A stretch of 64,000 nt of DNA, taken from the NCBI GenBank assembly GCA_963971305.1, contig OZ020313.1, positions 53,640,203-53,704,202 of the forward strand. The letters are read 5' to 3'. Shown in pieces: positions 25,501-37,600 of the stretch. The stretch comes from Arcuatula senhousia (Eukaryota; Mollusca; Bivalvia; Mytilida; Mytilidae). A model generated the notes under the pieces. That model was not told the DNA's origin. It saw only the letters and a program-made list of their open reading frames with translations, and did not search any database. A program made the position numbers and the translations under genes. The first letter of the stretch is position 1. Each line of letters begins with the position of its first letter.

Positions 25501-28500
25501 AAATAAAGAAATTAATAGTTCATTCCCCCTTTTTTCCAAAAATGTGAAAATTGACATTTTTGCACTAAAAGTGGCCAAAACATGTTAAATGTACTACTTT
25601 TAATCATATTTAGTCAAAATCAGATGAAAAAATGTTGACCGGTCTTTATTAAGGTCTTTCACGACTACGGTCGTAAAGACCTTCTAGCAATTCTTCTGAT
25701 TATTATTATTATTATTATTTTTCATCCGCCGCCCCAAAATATTTTTTGTTTCGCGACATATCATTTTGATATTTAAGGTGGTATATCGGTCTTAAAAAAA
25801 CTCTTCGCAATTTACCCTGCGAAAGCGAACTATTTATTGTTACGGAGTTATCTCCCCTAACACCGTAAAGTTTGTGTCTTCTTCTCCTCCTAAACTACAA
25901 TAAAAATAGAAAAACTAAAGCATGCAAAGTGTTAAGGAACTAATAAACAAGCTCTATGGACCAATTTAATAAATTTTAAATCACTTCCTGTTGATGCGTT
26001 TAAGACTCAAAAAGTGTCGCGACGCGTCAAAATTTTTATCTTTTAAACCGTTGGTCATAGAGACTTTAAACCTTCACCATTAAACTTAGGTGACATATGT
26101 TACATCCAAAAATGTCAAAATCCAAGGTCAAAGGTCAAGGTCAAATTACTCAAAATGGAATTTTAAGGGTTACTACATATACAGATCTATATTTTACATA
26201 ATTATTCATATTTTAGTCATGTTTTTAGTGCTAATCAGTTGTCCAATGTCTTTTCTACCTCTTAAAACCCCAAAATGAGAAAAAAATGCTAAAATATTGA
26301 ACGCGAATGGATTTTAAGGAAATTTACACCGGTCTTAGATACAGAGTAACCGTATGACCTTGACTGACTTTTCAAGGTCAAATCAACTTTATGACACTAT
26401 TTCAACACATTTAACCCATTTAAGGGTCTCAGATATTAGAAATAAAGAAATTAATAGTTCATTCCCCCTTTTTTCCAAAAATGTGAAAATTGACATTTTT
26501 GCACTAAAAGTGGCCAAAACATGTTAAATGTACTACTTTTAATCATATTTAGTCAAAATCAGATGAAAAAATGTTGACCGGTCTTTATTAAGGTCTTTCA
26601 CGACTACGGTCGTAAAGACCTTCTAGCAATTCTTCTGATTATTATTATTATTATTATTTTTCATCCGCCGCCCCAAAATATTTTTTGTTTCGCGACATAT
26701 CATTTTGATATTTAAGGTGGTATATCGGTCTTAAAAAAACTCTTCGCAATTTACCCTGCGAAAGCGAACTATTTATTGTTACGGAGTTATCTCCCCTAAC
26801 ACCGTAAAGTTTGTGTCTTCTTCTCCTCCTAAACTACAATAAAAATAGAAAAACTAAAGCATGCAAAGTGTTAAGGAACTAATAAACAAGCTCTATGGAC
26901 CAATTTAATAAATTTTAAATCACTTCCTGTTGATGCGTTTAAGACTCAAAAAGTGTCGCGACGCGTCAAAATTTTTATCTTTTAAACCGTTGGTCATAGA
27001 GACTTTAAACCTTCACCATTAAACTTAGGTGACATATGTTACATCCAAAAATGTCAAAATCCAAGGTCAAAGGTCAAGGTCAAATTACTCAAAATGGAAT
27101 TTTAAGGGTTACTACATATACAGATCTATATTTTACATAATTATTCATATTTTAGTCATGTTTTTAGTGCTAATCAGTTGTCCAATGTCTTTTCTACCTC
27201 TTAAAACCCCAAAATGAGAAAAAAATGCTAAAATATTGAACGCGAATGGATTTTAAGGAAATTTACACCGGTCTTAGATACAGAGTAACCGTATGACCTT
27301 GACTGACTTTTCAAGGTCAAATCAACTTTATGACACTATTTCAACACATTTAACCCATTTAAGGGTCTCAGATATTAGAAATAAAGAAATTAATAGTTCA
27401 TTCCCCCTTTTTTCCAAAAATGTGAAAATTGACATTTTTGCACTAAAAGTGGCCAAAACATGTTAAATGTACTACTTTTAATCATATTTAGTCAAAATCA
27501 GATGAAAAAATGTTGACCGGTCTTTATTAAGGTCTTTCACGACTACGGTCGTAAAGACCTTCTAGCAATTCTTCTGATTATTATTATTATTATTATTTTT
27601 CATCCGCCGCCCCAAAATATTTTTTGTTTCGCGACATATCATTTTGATATTTAAGGTGGTATATCGGTCTTAAAAAAACTCTTCGCAATTTACCCTGCGA
27701 AAGCGAACTATTTATTGTTACGGAGTTATCTCCCCTAACACCGTAAAGTTTGTGTCTTCTTCTCCTCCTAAACTACAATAAAAATAGAAAAACTAAAGCA
27801 TGCAAAGTGTTAAGGAACTAATAAACAAGCTCTATGGACCAATTTAATAAATTTTAAATCACTTCCTGTTGATGCGTTTAAGACTCAAAAAGTGTCGCGA
27901 CGCGTCAAAATTTTTATCTTTTAAACCGTTGGTCATAGAGACTTTAAACCTTCACCATTAAACTTAGGTGACATATGTTACATCCAAAAATGTCAAAATC
28001 CAAGGTCAAAGGTCAAGGTCAAATTACTCAAAATGGAATTTTAAGGGTTACTACATATACAGATCTATATTTTACATAATTATTCATATTTTAGTCATGT
28101 TTTTAGTGCTAATCAGTTGTCCAATGTCTTTTCTACCTCTTAAAACCCCAAAATGAGAAAAAAATGCTAAAATATTGAACGCGAATGGATTTTAAGGAAA
28201 TTTACACCGGTCTTAGATACAGAGTAACCGTATGACCTTGACTGACTTTTCAAGGTCAAATCAACTTTATGACACTATTTCAACACATTTAACCCATTTA
28301 AGGGTCTCAGATATTAGAAATAAAGAAATTAATAGTTCATTCCCCCTTTTTTCCAAAAATGTGAAAATTGACATTTTTGCACTAAAAGTGGCCAAAACAT
28401 GTTAAATGTACTACTTTTAATCATATTTAGTCAAAATCAGATGAAAAAATGTTGACCGGTCTTTATTAAGGTCTTTCACGACTACGGTCGTAAAGACCTT

Positions 28501-30634
28501 CTAGCAATTCTTCTGATTATTATTATTATTATTATTTTTCATCCGCCGCCCCAAAATATTTTTTGTTTCGCGACATATCATTTTGATATTTAAGGTGGTA
28601 TATCGGTCTTAAAAAAACTCTTCGCAATTTACCCTGCGAAAGCGAACTATTTATTGTTACGGAGTTATCTCCCCTAACACCGTAAAGTTTGTGTCTTCTT
28701 CTCCTCCTAAACTACAATAAAAATAGAAAAACTAAAGCATGCAAAGTGTTAAGGAACTAATAAACAAGCTCTATGGACCAATTTAATAAATTTTAAATCA
28801 CTTCCTGTTGATGCGTTTAAGACTCAAAAAGTGTCGCGACGCGTCAAAATTTTTATCTTTTAAACCGTTGGTCATAGAGACTTTAAACCTTCACCATTAA
28901 ACTTAGGTGACATATGTTACATCCAAAAATGTCAAAATCCAAGGTCAAAGGTCAAGGTCAAATTACTCAAAATGGAATTTTAAGGGTTACTACATATACA
29001 GATCTATATTTTACATAATTATTCATATTTTAGTCATGTTTTTAGTGCTAATCAGTTGTCCAATGTCTTTTCTACCTCTTAAAACCCCAAAATGAGAAAA
29101 AAATGCTAAAATATTGAACGCGAATGGATTTTAAGGAAATTTACACCGGTCTTAGATACAGAGTAACCGTATGACCTTGACTGACTTTTCAAGGTCAAAT
29201 CAACTTTATGACACTATTTCAACACATTTAACCCATTTAAGGGTCTCAGATATTAGAAATAAAGAAATTAATAGTTCATTCCCCCTTTTTTCCAAAAATG
29301 TGAAAATTGACATTTTTGCACTAAAAGTGGCCAAAACATGTTAAATGTACTACTTTTAATCATATTTAGTCAAAATCAGATGAAAAAATGTTGACCGGTC
29401 TTTATTAAGGTCTTTCACGACTACGGTCGTAAAGACCTTCTAGCAATTCTTCTGATTATTATTATTATTATTATTTTTCATCCGCCGCCCCAAAATATTT
29501 TTTGTTTCGCGACATATCATTTTGATATTTAAGGTGGTATATCGGTCTTAAAAAAACTCTTCGCAATTTACCCTGCGAAAGCGAACTATTTATTGTTACG
29601 GAGTTATCTCCCCTAACACCGTAAAGTTTGTGTCTTCTTCTCCTCCTAAACTACAATAAAAATAGAAAAACTAAAGCATGCAAAGTGTTAAGGAACTAAT
29701 AAACAAGCTCTATGGACCAATTTAATAAATTTTAAATCACTTCCTGTTGATGCGTTTAAGACTCAAAAAGTGTCGCGACGCGTCAAAATTTTTATCTTTT
29801 AAACCGTTGGTCATAGAGACTTTAAACCTTCACCATTAAACTTAGGTGACATATGTTACATCCAAAAATGTCAAAATCCAAGGTCAAAGGTCAAGGTCAA
29901 ATTACTCAAAATGGAATTTTAAGGGTTACTACATATACAGATCTATATTTTACATAATTATTCATATTTTAGTCATGTTTTTAGTGCTAATCAGTTGTCC
30001 AATGTCTTTTCTACCTCTTAAAACCCCAAAATGAGAAAAAAATGCTAAAATATTGAACGCGAATGGATTTTAAGGAAATTTACACCGGTCTTAGATACAG
30101 AGTAACCGTATGACCTTGACTGACTTTTCAAGGTCAAATCAACTTTATGACACTATTTCAACACATTTAACCCATTTAAGGGTCTCAGATATTAGAAATA
30201 AAGAAATTAATAGTTCATTCCCCCTTTTTTCCAAAAATGTGAAAATTGACATTTTTGCACTAAAAGTGGCCAAAACATGTTAAATGTACTACTTTTAATC
30301 ATATTTAGTCAAAATCAGATGAAAAAATGTTGACCGGTCTTTATTAAGGTCTTTCACGACTACGGTCGTAAAGACCTTCTAGCAATTCTTCTGATTATTA
30401 TTATTATTATTATTTTTCATCCGCCGCCCCAAAATATTTTTTGTTTCGCGACATATCATTTTGATATTTAAGGTGGTATATCGGTCTTAAAAAAACTCTT
30501 CGCAATTTACCCTGCGAAAGCGAACTATTTATTGTTACGGAGTTATCTCCCCTAACACCGTAAAGTTTGTGTCTTCTTCTCCTCCTAAACTACAATAAAA
30601 ATAGAAAAACTAAAGCATGCAAAGTGTTAAGGAA
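10566..30634 (+). repeat. Satellite array: diverged unit, stub, 20 units of 939 bp, partial unit
   Basis: Unit 1 is 10566-11511 (946 bp, visibly diverged). A 54-bp stub (11512-11565) repeats only the unit head. Twenty units follow with starts at 11566 + 939n, up to 30345, with constant spacing and no substitution that I could find. A 289-bp partial unit (30346-30634) ends in TTAAGGAAC. Each unit begins with a 33-nt near-perfect hairpin (AAGGTCTTT ... AAAGACCTT, GTCGT inner stem), then a short TTA microsatellite, and contains AGGTCA-type direct repeats. A 62-codon open frame recurs in every unit but looks non-coding. Copy number depends on the assembly. Confidence 0.95.
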
Positions 30635-31761
30635 CAAATGCAATAGTTTTATTTTTTGTTTTTAATTGGATATCTTTGGTCACTTTTTATGAGGACATTC
30701 GTAAGGAAAATTAATCCTTTTTGTAAATCTAGTGTCATTGACTTTCAATGCTCAATTTATGGTTTAGGTTAAAACAGTAAATCACAGAACCAAGAAACAA
30801 AACAAAATAAATAACAAACGGGACATTTAGGAACAATAAACTGTATTTTTAATAGGAACTATATTATTGGACAACGAAAAACAAAGGGGCGATAATTCAA
30901 TCTGGTAACCAAATACTATGCCAAAAACTATCCAAAAATATCGAATTTTTGTTTAAGTGGTTATGCCAAGACATGATAGTTTTCTGTTTGTTTTCTGCCT
31001 GTTGTCTGGTTAAAAGTAATATTGAGTTATTGCATCAAATGTATAATTTTTGAAAACAATATTGAAATAGAATTCATCTGAATCTTGTGATAACAAGTAG
31101 CTATGGGTAAAGATAAACGACCCCATTATAACACCTAAACAACTGCTTGTTATGTATCTAATTACTCTGTTATCAATTTATTAATGCTTTCATTTCGTGC
31201 GAATATTCTGTTTGCAAATGGTTGATTTAAACACGTGATTAGAAATTGTTTCCCTTTATTATCATTTTTTAAATTTGAAAATCTGTACTGTTTCAATTTT
31301 AAATGTATTTTTATACATACTACAAGGGAAAATGATGCTGATTAATGTTACAATATTCCATGTCAAAACAATCTGATTTTGTTAGTAGGTTTGCAGAATT
31401 TGTAGTATAATAATACCACTAATATTCTCACGCGTTTTTTTTAAGTATTGAACTAGACTAATTTCAACAATGTCGCCGATCTTCTATGCTTTGAATCGTT
31501 TCAAATCCTGATTTTATGAATAGGTGCCTAAGGGATTGAAGAGAACGGTTATGTTCTTAGAAAAAATGATTTACTCTGAACATGAAAGGAAAATTAATCC
31601 ATATTGATAGTGTCATTTCGCCGTTTCAAGTAACTGCAATAAAGCTTCATTAAAACTTTATCGCCTAGCAATGAAGTACAAATCAGGAATCAAATGACGT
31701 ATGTCTGCAGAAAACGAAAAAGAACATCATAGAGAAAGAAATTAACAAAAATGATTTAGAT
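30635..31761. other. Single-copy-looking tail of the Helentron-like insertion
   Basis: AT-rich sequence that starts exactly where the last satellite unit breaks off. No coding potential, Rep or helicase motif is visible. Its origin is unknown. Confidence 0.5.
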
Positions 31762-32030
31762 GGTGTTTTACTCCCTTGCAACGCTACATAGTTAATCTAA
31801 AGGTCATGAACATGAAAAGGATGATAAAATGAATATGAAATGATGATGTTTTATGAAAGATGGGGATGGGGTGGGAAACAAAGAAACAGTAAATTCCAAA
31901 GAACCACAGGAAAAAGGGAGAGGGGCGGAAATTTAGCCTAAATGTTGCGCTACTTGGCGTGAAAAGGAGCCCTTTTACGTATATGAGGCGTGGCACTTCA
32001 AACACGTTGGCGCACTATGGTTAGCGGTCA
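31762..32030 (-). repeat. D1 repeat, inverted partial copy
   Basis: Reverse complement of the D1 3' half: GTTTTACTCCCTTGCAACGC, then ATGATAAAATGAATATGAAA and GAGGCGTGGCACT. It forms an imperfect inverted repeat with 32052-32312. Confidence 0.8.
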
Positions 32031-32051
32031 TGTTTTTCTTACTATTTATTA

Positions 32052-32312
32052 TGTGTGGAGAGTGCCACGCTTCATACATGTATAAGACCCCTCAGTGGAC
32101 CGCCAAGTTGTGCACTGCATAGCTTAAATTTTCTGCCCCTACCCATCTCTCCCTTTTTCCAGAGGTTCTTCAAAATTTACTATCCTTTGTTTCAAACCCC
32201 ATCCCCATATTTCATTTATCACCATCATTTCATGTTCATTTTATCATCCTTTTCATGTTCATCGCGTTTAAATAACCTATATAGCGTTGGAAGGGCGTAA
32301 AACACCAACTCG
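32052..32312 (+). repeat. D1 repeat, partial copy
   Basis: GAGAGTGCCACGCTTCATAC through GGGCGTAAAACACCAACTC, matching 1024-1268. Paired head to head with the minus copy at 31762-32030, leaving only about 20 bp between them. Confidence 0.8.
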
Positions 32313-32916
32313 TTCAGTCATATATACCCACTAAAAATGTTACTTAACCTTTTTATTTTATAGCAATTAAGCTTATATAAACGAGTAAATGTAAATCGGG
32401 AATCAAACATGAAATGGCGTAAGTCTGAAACAACATAACGAAAGACATTAACAAAAAAAATTCAAGTATAAAAACGAACTCCCAATGAGAAATAAAACCT
32501 AAAGATCCTTTAAAGATGTTTATCAGTTTTCCATGTGATATGAGCAATGATGGCATTAAACACCTACCTTGACTGATTTAGTTTTTAATAATTCTACAAA
32601 GTTCCTGCATTTATCAAGTAAGCTGTTTAGTTTTGTTAGCCAGATCTTTCTAGAGGTATAGTAGTATATGAAAATCCCCATGTGAACTTAAAAATGTGAT
32701 TCATATCTTGTAGAGTTCAAAAATCTCTTCAAACTGTTTTGAAACTGTACTAATGTTGCTCTTATAAAATTGAACAAAATTATAATATAAACAGAATGTC
32801 TCTAAAACAATAAAAAAGTACGAAAATTTCATAATTACGCTCAACATACACAAATTACTGAGCATTGTAAAACCATTTAAACATAACATATGAATAAAAA
32901 ATTGTAACCGTGTCTC
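32313..32916. other. Non-coding 3' part of the Helentron-like insertion
   Basis: AT-rich, with two short minus-strand open frames (32353-32556 and 32701-32949) that lack protein-like features. Nothing else recognised. Confidence 0.5.
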
Positions 32917-32961
32917 CGTGAAAGACCTTAGCAATTGTTTACGAAACAATTGTCCTCCTAG
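32917..32961 (+). other. 3' terminal structure: subterminal inverted repeat, hairpin, CTAG end
   Basis: CGTGAAAGACCTT (32917-32929) is the exact complement of the element's 5' terminus. CAATTGTTT-ACG-AAACAATTG (32932-32952) is a perfect hairpin. TCCTCCTAG closes the element, and LTR sequence resumes at 32962. Confidence 0.8.
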
Positions 32962-33086
32962 TTTGTAATTGTTTTATTTCGTATATTGGATTTAATAAAC
33001 GTTTATTTTACATGGATTATTATATACTAAAAGTTGAACGCCCAGTTGAAATAAAAAGATGAACAATTTGTTCCCCATTGTTCACA
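32962..33086 (+). repeat. 3' LTR of gypsy element I, second piece
   Basis: Matches 7746-7870 without visible difference, ending TTGTTCACA, followed by the target duplication CTTT. Confidence 0.95.
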
Positions 33087-33090
33087 CTTT

Positions 33091-33185
33091 CCAATTGAAA
33101 GCTCTTGCAAACTCGCCTCTCAATATTCAACCAAGTTAGGTTGTGGTGAACACCTGCAGCAATTGTCAGTTGCAAATAGGAAATG
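33091..33185 (+). repeat. Long dispersed repeat, copy B (right remnant)
   Basis: AAGCTCTTGC, CGCCTCTCAATA and GCAATTGTCAGTTGCAAATA align with copy A at about 3400-3462, directly continuing the sequence interrupted at 7308. Confidence 0.65.
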
Positions 33186-33279
33186 TCTTCCTGTGTATGG
33201 AGAGAGGGTTACCAGGGTACCTGACTCGCATGTTTTATAACTACGGTACAAATTTAAATTCTTAAACAGTTTCTCCCAA

Positions 33280-34430
33280 CATACTGAAGACCAAAAAGAA
33301 AATTACATTCTAGGATAATTAGTGTAATTCTAACACATAAGACAGTAAAGATGGTATATATGTTTCTTTAACAGTTTTCTATAAAAATGCATAATATTTA
33401 ACAATTTCTAGTAACTAATACATTGTAATATCTCAGGTTAAAAATCAAATGAAATAGGATGAATTTCTTTATTCTATTTTAGCCAATTTATAATGCTCTC
33501 GAAAAATAACCACATGTAATGTTATATTTACTGTTAATCAATAAATTTTACATTGCCGACCTGTTACGTTATTATGATTTTTATGCTCATTAAATAGGTC
33601 GTGTCACTAATTATGTTAGATCTATTTACCGATAAAAATCAGATAAATCTATTCACGTGGAAACATTTTTCTCCTAATTCATCCGTTTTATACATATAGT
33701 TGTAACAGTATGCATATCTCAAGTTAATTGGCTTGGGGGTATAAACAGAGCATATTTTAGGACATCTTGCAATTTTTTTTGTCTGCATATACACTAAACT
33801 GACTTAAAGCAACATAAAAGACTTAGTTTTATTTTATCAAAGAAATAAATTTAACATAAATATCTTAAAAAAGATAAAGCTTTTTTTCTGAAAAGTTCTA
33901 TTTTCAGAAGAGGTGACTAGCTGGAAAATGTGTGACAAAACTTTATATAGAAATGTGTATGAAAAATATTTTTTTCTTAAATATCTAGAGAAAAAGGTCC
34001 GTGGCCCTAATTAAGTTTATTCAAATCTCTCAAAAGATAGTTAATACGACTTGTTATTTGTGAAATATAACTAAAATCTGATAGGTTTCCAGCTCAAAAT
34101 GATGCTATATAACTCTTTTCCTTTAATAATCTATTGAAAAACAATACTGTAGGTCACCAACTTAAAAATGACTCAACGCCATAAGTTCATAGATATGTTA
34201 TAATTCTGCAAAATAACCATATTTTGCTAATACTCCCAAACCACTTTAAGTGTACTAATGTATCTGTCTATTAATCAAATACGTTGTATATATTAATAAG
34301 ATTTGGTGCAAGTGTACATAAAAAAATGCAATTTCAAGTCACGTTTAAAGCCTTCCTATTTTGTGACATTTAGATAACTATTAAGAACTTTGATGAAGGG
34401 TGACGAAGAATATATGTATAACATAAATAC
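33280..34430 (-). repeat. Dispersed repeat R4, longer copy
   Basis: In reverse complement this matches 57920-58500. Shared blocks: TAGTTATCTAAA(A/T)GTCACAAAA, TCTGATTTTTATCGGTAAAT, AACA(T/A)AAA-rich CGGCA strings and TTAGAATTA(T/C)ACTAATTATCC. About 500 bp present here (around 33690-34240) is missing from the other copy. Non-coding. Confidence 0.65.
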
Positions 34431-34464
34431 ACGTCCCACACAATAACACAGTATATATATAGAA

Positions 34465-34655
34465 AATAATGAGATGTGGAATATTTGTACTCGACACAAC
34501 TCACATAGCAAGCGGCAATTTAGAAAAAAAACACAATGGCCAACCGTCAACAGCTTCAACGAGGTCCATAGGCGCTGCTCGATGTTCTGCAATTGGCCTA
34601 TGGTCTAAATAAAATGCATATGATTCAAATCCAGTCCTGAAATAGTCACAGATAG
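34465..34655 (-). repeat. Short dispersed repeat RF, minus copy
   Basis: Contains ATTTAGACCATAGGCCAATT in reverse complement, followed by a short frame and GTCGAGTACAAATATTCC. Related copies: 51968-52110 (+), 55528-55685 (+) and 56286-56424 (-). The open frames here (34356-34592, 34501-34782) are repeat shadows. Confidence 0.65.
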
Positions 34656-37600
34656 AACACCTACTTAAACAAAGAAAATATAACATAAAAAAGAAAGGTA
34701 GAAACACAAGCATTGCCAGAGATTGATAGCTTAGGAAATGCACATATAAAAATTTGGCTGGATTAAACAATGTCAGATACAATAAATATAGTATTTCAAG
34801 TCAGCAGACTGCAGATGGACATGTTGACTTTTATTTAAGATAATAATATAAACTTAGATGCTCCGTTAGAGTAAGAAATTCATGTGTGTTGTAACACACC
34901 AGTCGCACTATTGATGATCCATTATGTTTTGATGGAAAACTTTATGACAAACATTACATTCAATCGGAATAGGATATGCATCATATAACTATTAATAAGT
35001 TATTTTTCGTATTTATTTTACCATAGACCCAAATGTAGAAGCTGTATTTGAAATCAATCAAGGTATATTTTGTAAGGGATAATCAATGTTTAGTTTAAAC
35101 ACAATAAAATAATACATTTGGCATAAAATTTGGGAATTTAAAACAGTTTTTTTTCTCAAACGATTCTAAACTCGAATAACACGCAAATCAGTTTTATTTG
35201 GAAAAGTGAATATAAGTGAAACTTTATACCCCCCCGTTTGCTGTTAAGACGTATGTTCGAAGTATAGGACTGACAGCATGCGCAGGTAAGAATCCTAATA
35301 AAAAACTTTGAAAATGAATATGGGGGGGGGGGGTAACTGGGACGGGCGTCACATAAGTTGGCTTGCAGTTAAAATTGCATTTGTAATCATAAGTGATCCC
35401 GGCGACCAAACCTATAACTAACAAACTTCAAAGTTTGTGATTGACTTGTAGGGTTAACACATCAATGTACTCATTCCAAGTTCAAATATTACTTATAATT
35501 TCATCAATTTCATATAAGACATTGAATGTTCGTAATTTGTATTGTGAAAAATAAGACTATTTTATGCTTCTCATTTGTGAATGACGTTGAAAAGTATGTC
35601 TAAATTCAAAAATGCTGCTGACCAATGATATTTTACGTGTAGAGGCAAGCATTTGTTATTTTAGGGGAGGGCCATGGATATATTCTTCATTCTGCCTTTT
35701 AGTTAAGGTACAATTTGGAGCCTGAATTTTAATTCAAAGCACTATTCGCATTTTGATTTCCTGATTTATCTTGCCTTTTATTTCTCAAATTTCAAAAGTC
35801 CCCCCCCAAAAAAAATCAAATGGTTGCTTCTTTATATGCATCATTGGAATTATTTGTGCATTAAACAGACCTAAAAACTTCTCCCTAACCCTGCTGAGAC
35901 ACTCCAACATGGAAACAGACATTTTTAACTTGACGATTTGTCGGATATAAGTACTTCATATCAAATGAAAAATAAAGGAAGTGCACGATGAACTTTGTGG
36001 CATGATATCATAACATATCAAAATATCACAGTTCAACCGTTATGTATTACCATTTCATCAGTTAATGGTTAGATTCATTTAGCATTCTTGTTCGTGTAGA
36101 TTGAATCTCCCCGACAACCTGTTACAACTGATTGAATATAGGATAGATGGACTAATAAGAATATGTTAAATATTAATCTAAACATATCAATAGCCAGGTA
36201 AGACTATGTCTTCATTGGCCTTTTCTTTTGTTTTTCTTTATTTCCTTTTAAGAATAAAATGAGTTTAAAAAAAAGCATTTATGAATTGATAAAATAGAAG
36301 TAAGATAAACGGTTACTTTTGTTATGTTTTATATGCTATAAAGCAACGTGATTGGTTGATATGAAATAGTATATAAATAGATGAGTGAATTAACTTATGT
36401 TTAATATTGACGAAGAAATTCTGGTGTCAACCAAGCATCTTTGAATATTTGGGTATTGAAAATAAAATCGAAAAATCACCCCCTTTGTTCAACCTAAAAT
36501 TATGCTCATACACGCCGCATTGACATAGGTTTTTTATTGGCTAAAATAAACGTTTGGATGTAAACTGAAAGATTTTGACCCATAGAAAGTGAAAATCGGT
36601 CAAAAACTATTTAAAAAAAAATTGAATACAAAGATACCCCTATGGAAAAATGCATTGTAAACATTTGCGCAGTTGTAACCTATAGTGTGTTTTTTATCAT
36701 GAACTGTTGAATCGTGGATCTCTAATGTTTGATAAAGGTCATAAAACATTATTAGAATATTTCAGTTCTCGACATTGGTAATCTCCCACTTCATAGCTTG
36801 ATGCCCGTGTATGAAATGTGTATATTTTGCTGGTTTAATCTTGGATAAAAGGGACATAGTTTTAAATAAAATCAAATGTATAAAATAATAAGGTCCTTGA
36901 CAGACACGACCGGAATGACTTTTCACCAATTGATGAATTGAGAAAATCATTTTCACTTTTGGTAACAATTATTAGAAATATTTGCTTTTTTGTACTATTT
37001 ATCATAACCCATATATCATTGTACACCTAATATTGGTGTACATTTACGTTTCCGCTAATGTCTAATTATCAGGCTAAATTAAGTCGAACTTGTTAAAAAT
37101 TGGAAGTCTGTCAAATGTCTGTGTTGGTATAAAGGAAACCGGAAGTCTGTCTGTGGTGGCTACTACATTTACCTTTGTAAATTGCATATTACTTTTTTTA
37201 ATATGCATTATATAGTTAATGTCTATTAAAGATGTGTTTTATTTCCTTGTAGTTTTATTAGCACACTCAATAATGATGATTGAATAATAAACTTATATAT
37301 ATGTGGACCAAATCTACACTATCTGGTGTTGTATATTCCATGTTTCCCTTTGCGACATAGATTATTCATTTTTTAATTCTTTAATAGTTTGCCTTTGTTT
37401 AGGCAGACAATCTGTTTTTATGTATATTTTGACAAATATGGGTCTGAGCCCTTCTTTTTTCCTTGGCTCTGGTGAACCCCTTTATAAAAACTATGGTCAG
37501 CAATGCCAAAGCGTAAAAATAATGAAATCGAGTGTTCCGTAAGACCTAGAGTAAAGAGTAAGCAGTTTCTCCACTGTTTGTAACACACCCTTTGTCATGA

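Larger units (their letters stand above)
10566..32961 (+). mobile_element. Helentron-like (rolling-circle) insertion carrying a 939-bp satellite array
   Basis: Sequence absent from the 5' LTR but interrupting the 3' LTR at the same point; only TT (LTR positions 438-439) is present on both sides, so there is no long target duplication. The 5' end AAGGTCTTTCACG (10566-10578) recurs inverted at 32917-32929. A perfect 9-bp-stem, 3-nt-loop hairpin (32932-32952) lies 9 nt from the right end, which is CTAG followed by T. This combination (5' terminus matching a subterminal inverted copy at the 3' end, 3' hairpin, A/T or T/T insertion, internal tandem repeats) is known for Helentrons and their non-autonomous HINE relatives. 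No Rep/helicase gene is visible, so it is non-autonomous or only Helentron-like. The ends could be shifted by 1-2 nt. Confidence 0.75.
7309..33086 (+). mobile_element. Ty3/gypsy-type LTR retrotransposon I, rearranged and interrupted
   Basis: The 5' LTR is 7309-7870 (562 bp, TG...CA). The 3' LTR is in two pieces, 10127-10565 and 32962-33086, because 22.4 kb is inserted in it. A 4-bp target duplication CTTT flanks the element (7305-7308 and 33087-33090). TGG starts right after the 5' LTR (primer site) and a purine tract precedes the 3' LTR. The internal region is only 2256 bp. It holds a gag fragment on the plus strand and protease/RT on the minus strand, with no RNase H or integrase. I see no differences between the LTRs by eye, so insertion looks recent although the coding part is defective. 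Confidence 0.93.

Noticed and set aside
12005..30034. A 62-codon open frame repeated in all 20 satellite units
   Set aside because: Its identity simply follows the identical DNA. Composition is hydrophobic and low-complexity, no start context or domain is evident, and the diverged first unit does not preserve it.
11566..30345. CRISPR-like or rDNA-like periodicity
   Set aside because: The 939-bp units are contiguous with no unique spacers, no rRNA or tRNA character, and the setting is clearly eukaryotic.
10566..32961. Autonomous Helitron/Helentron encoding Rep-helicase
   Set aside because: No frame in the insertion shows Rep HUH or helicase motifs; only the ends support the assignment.
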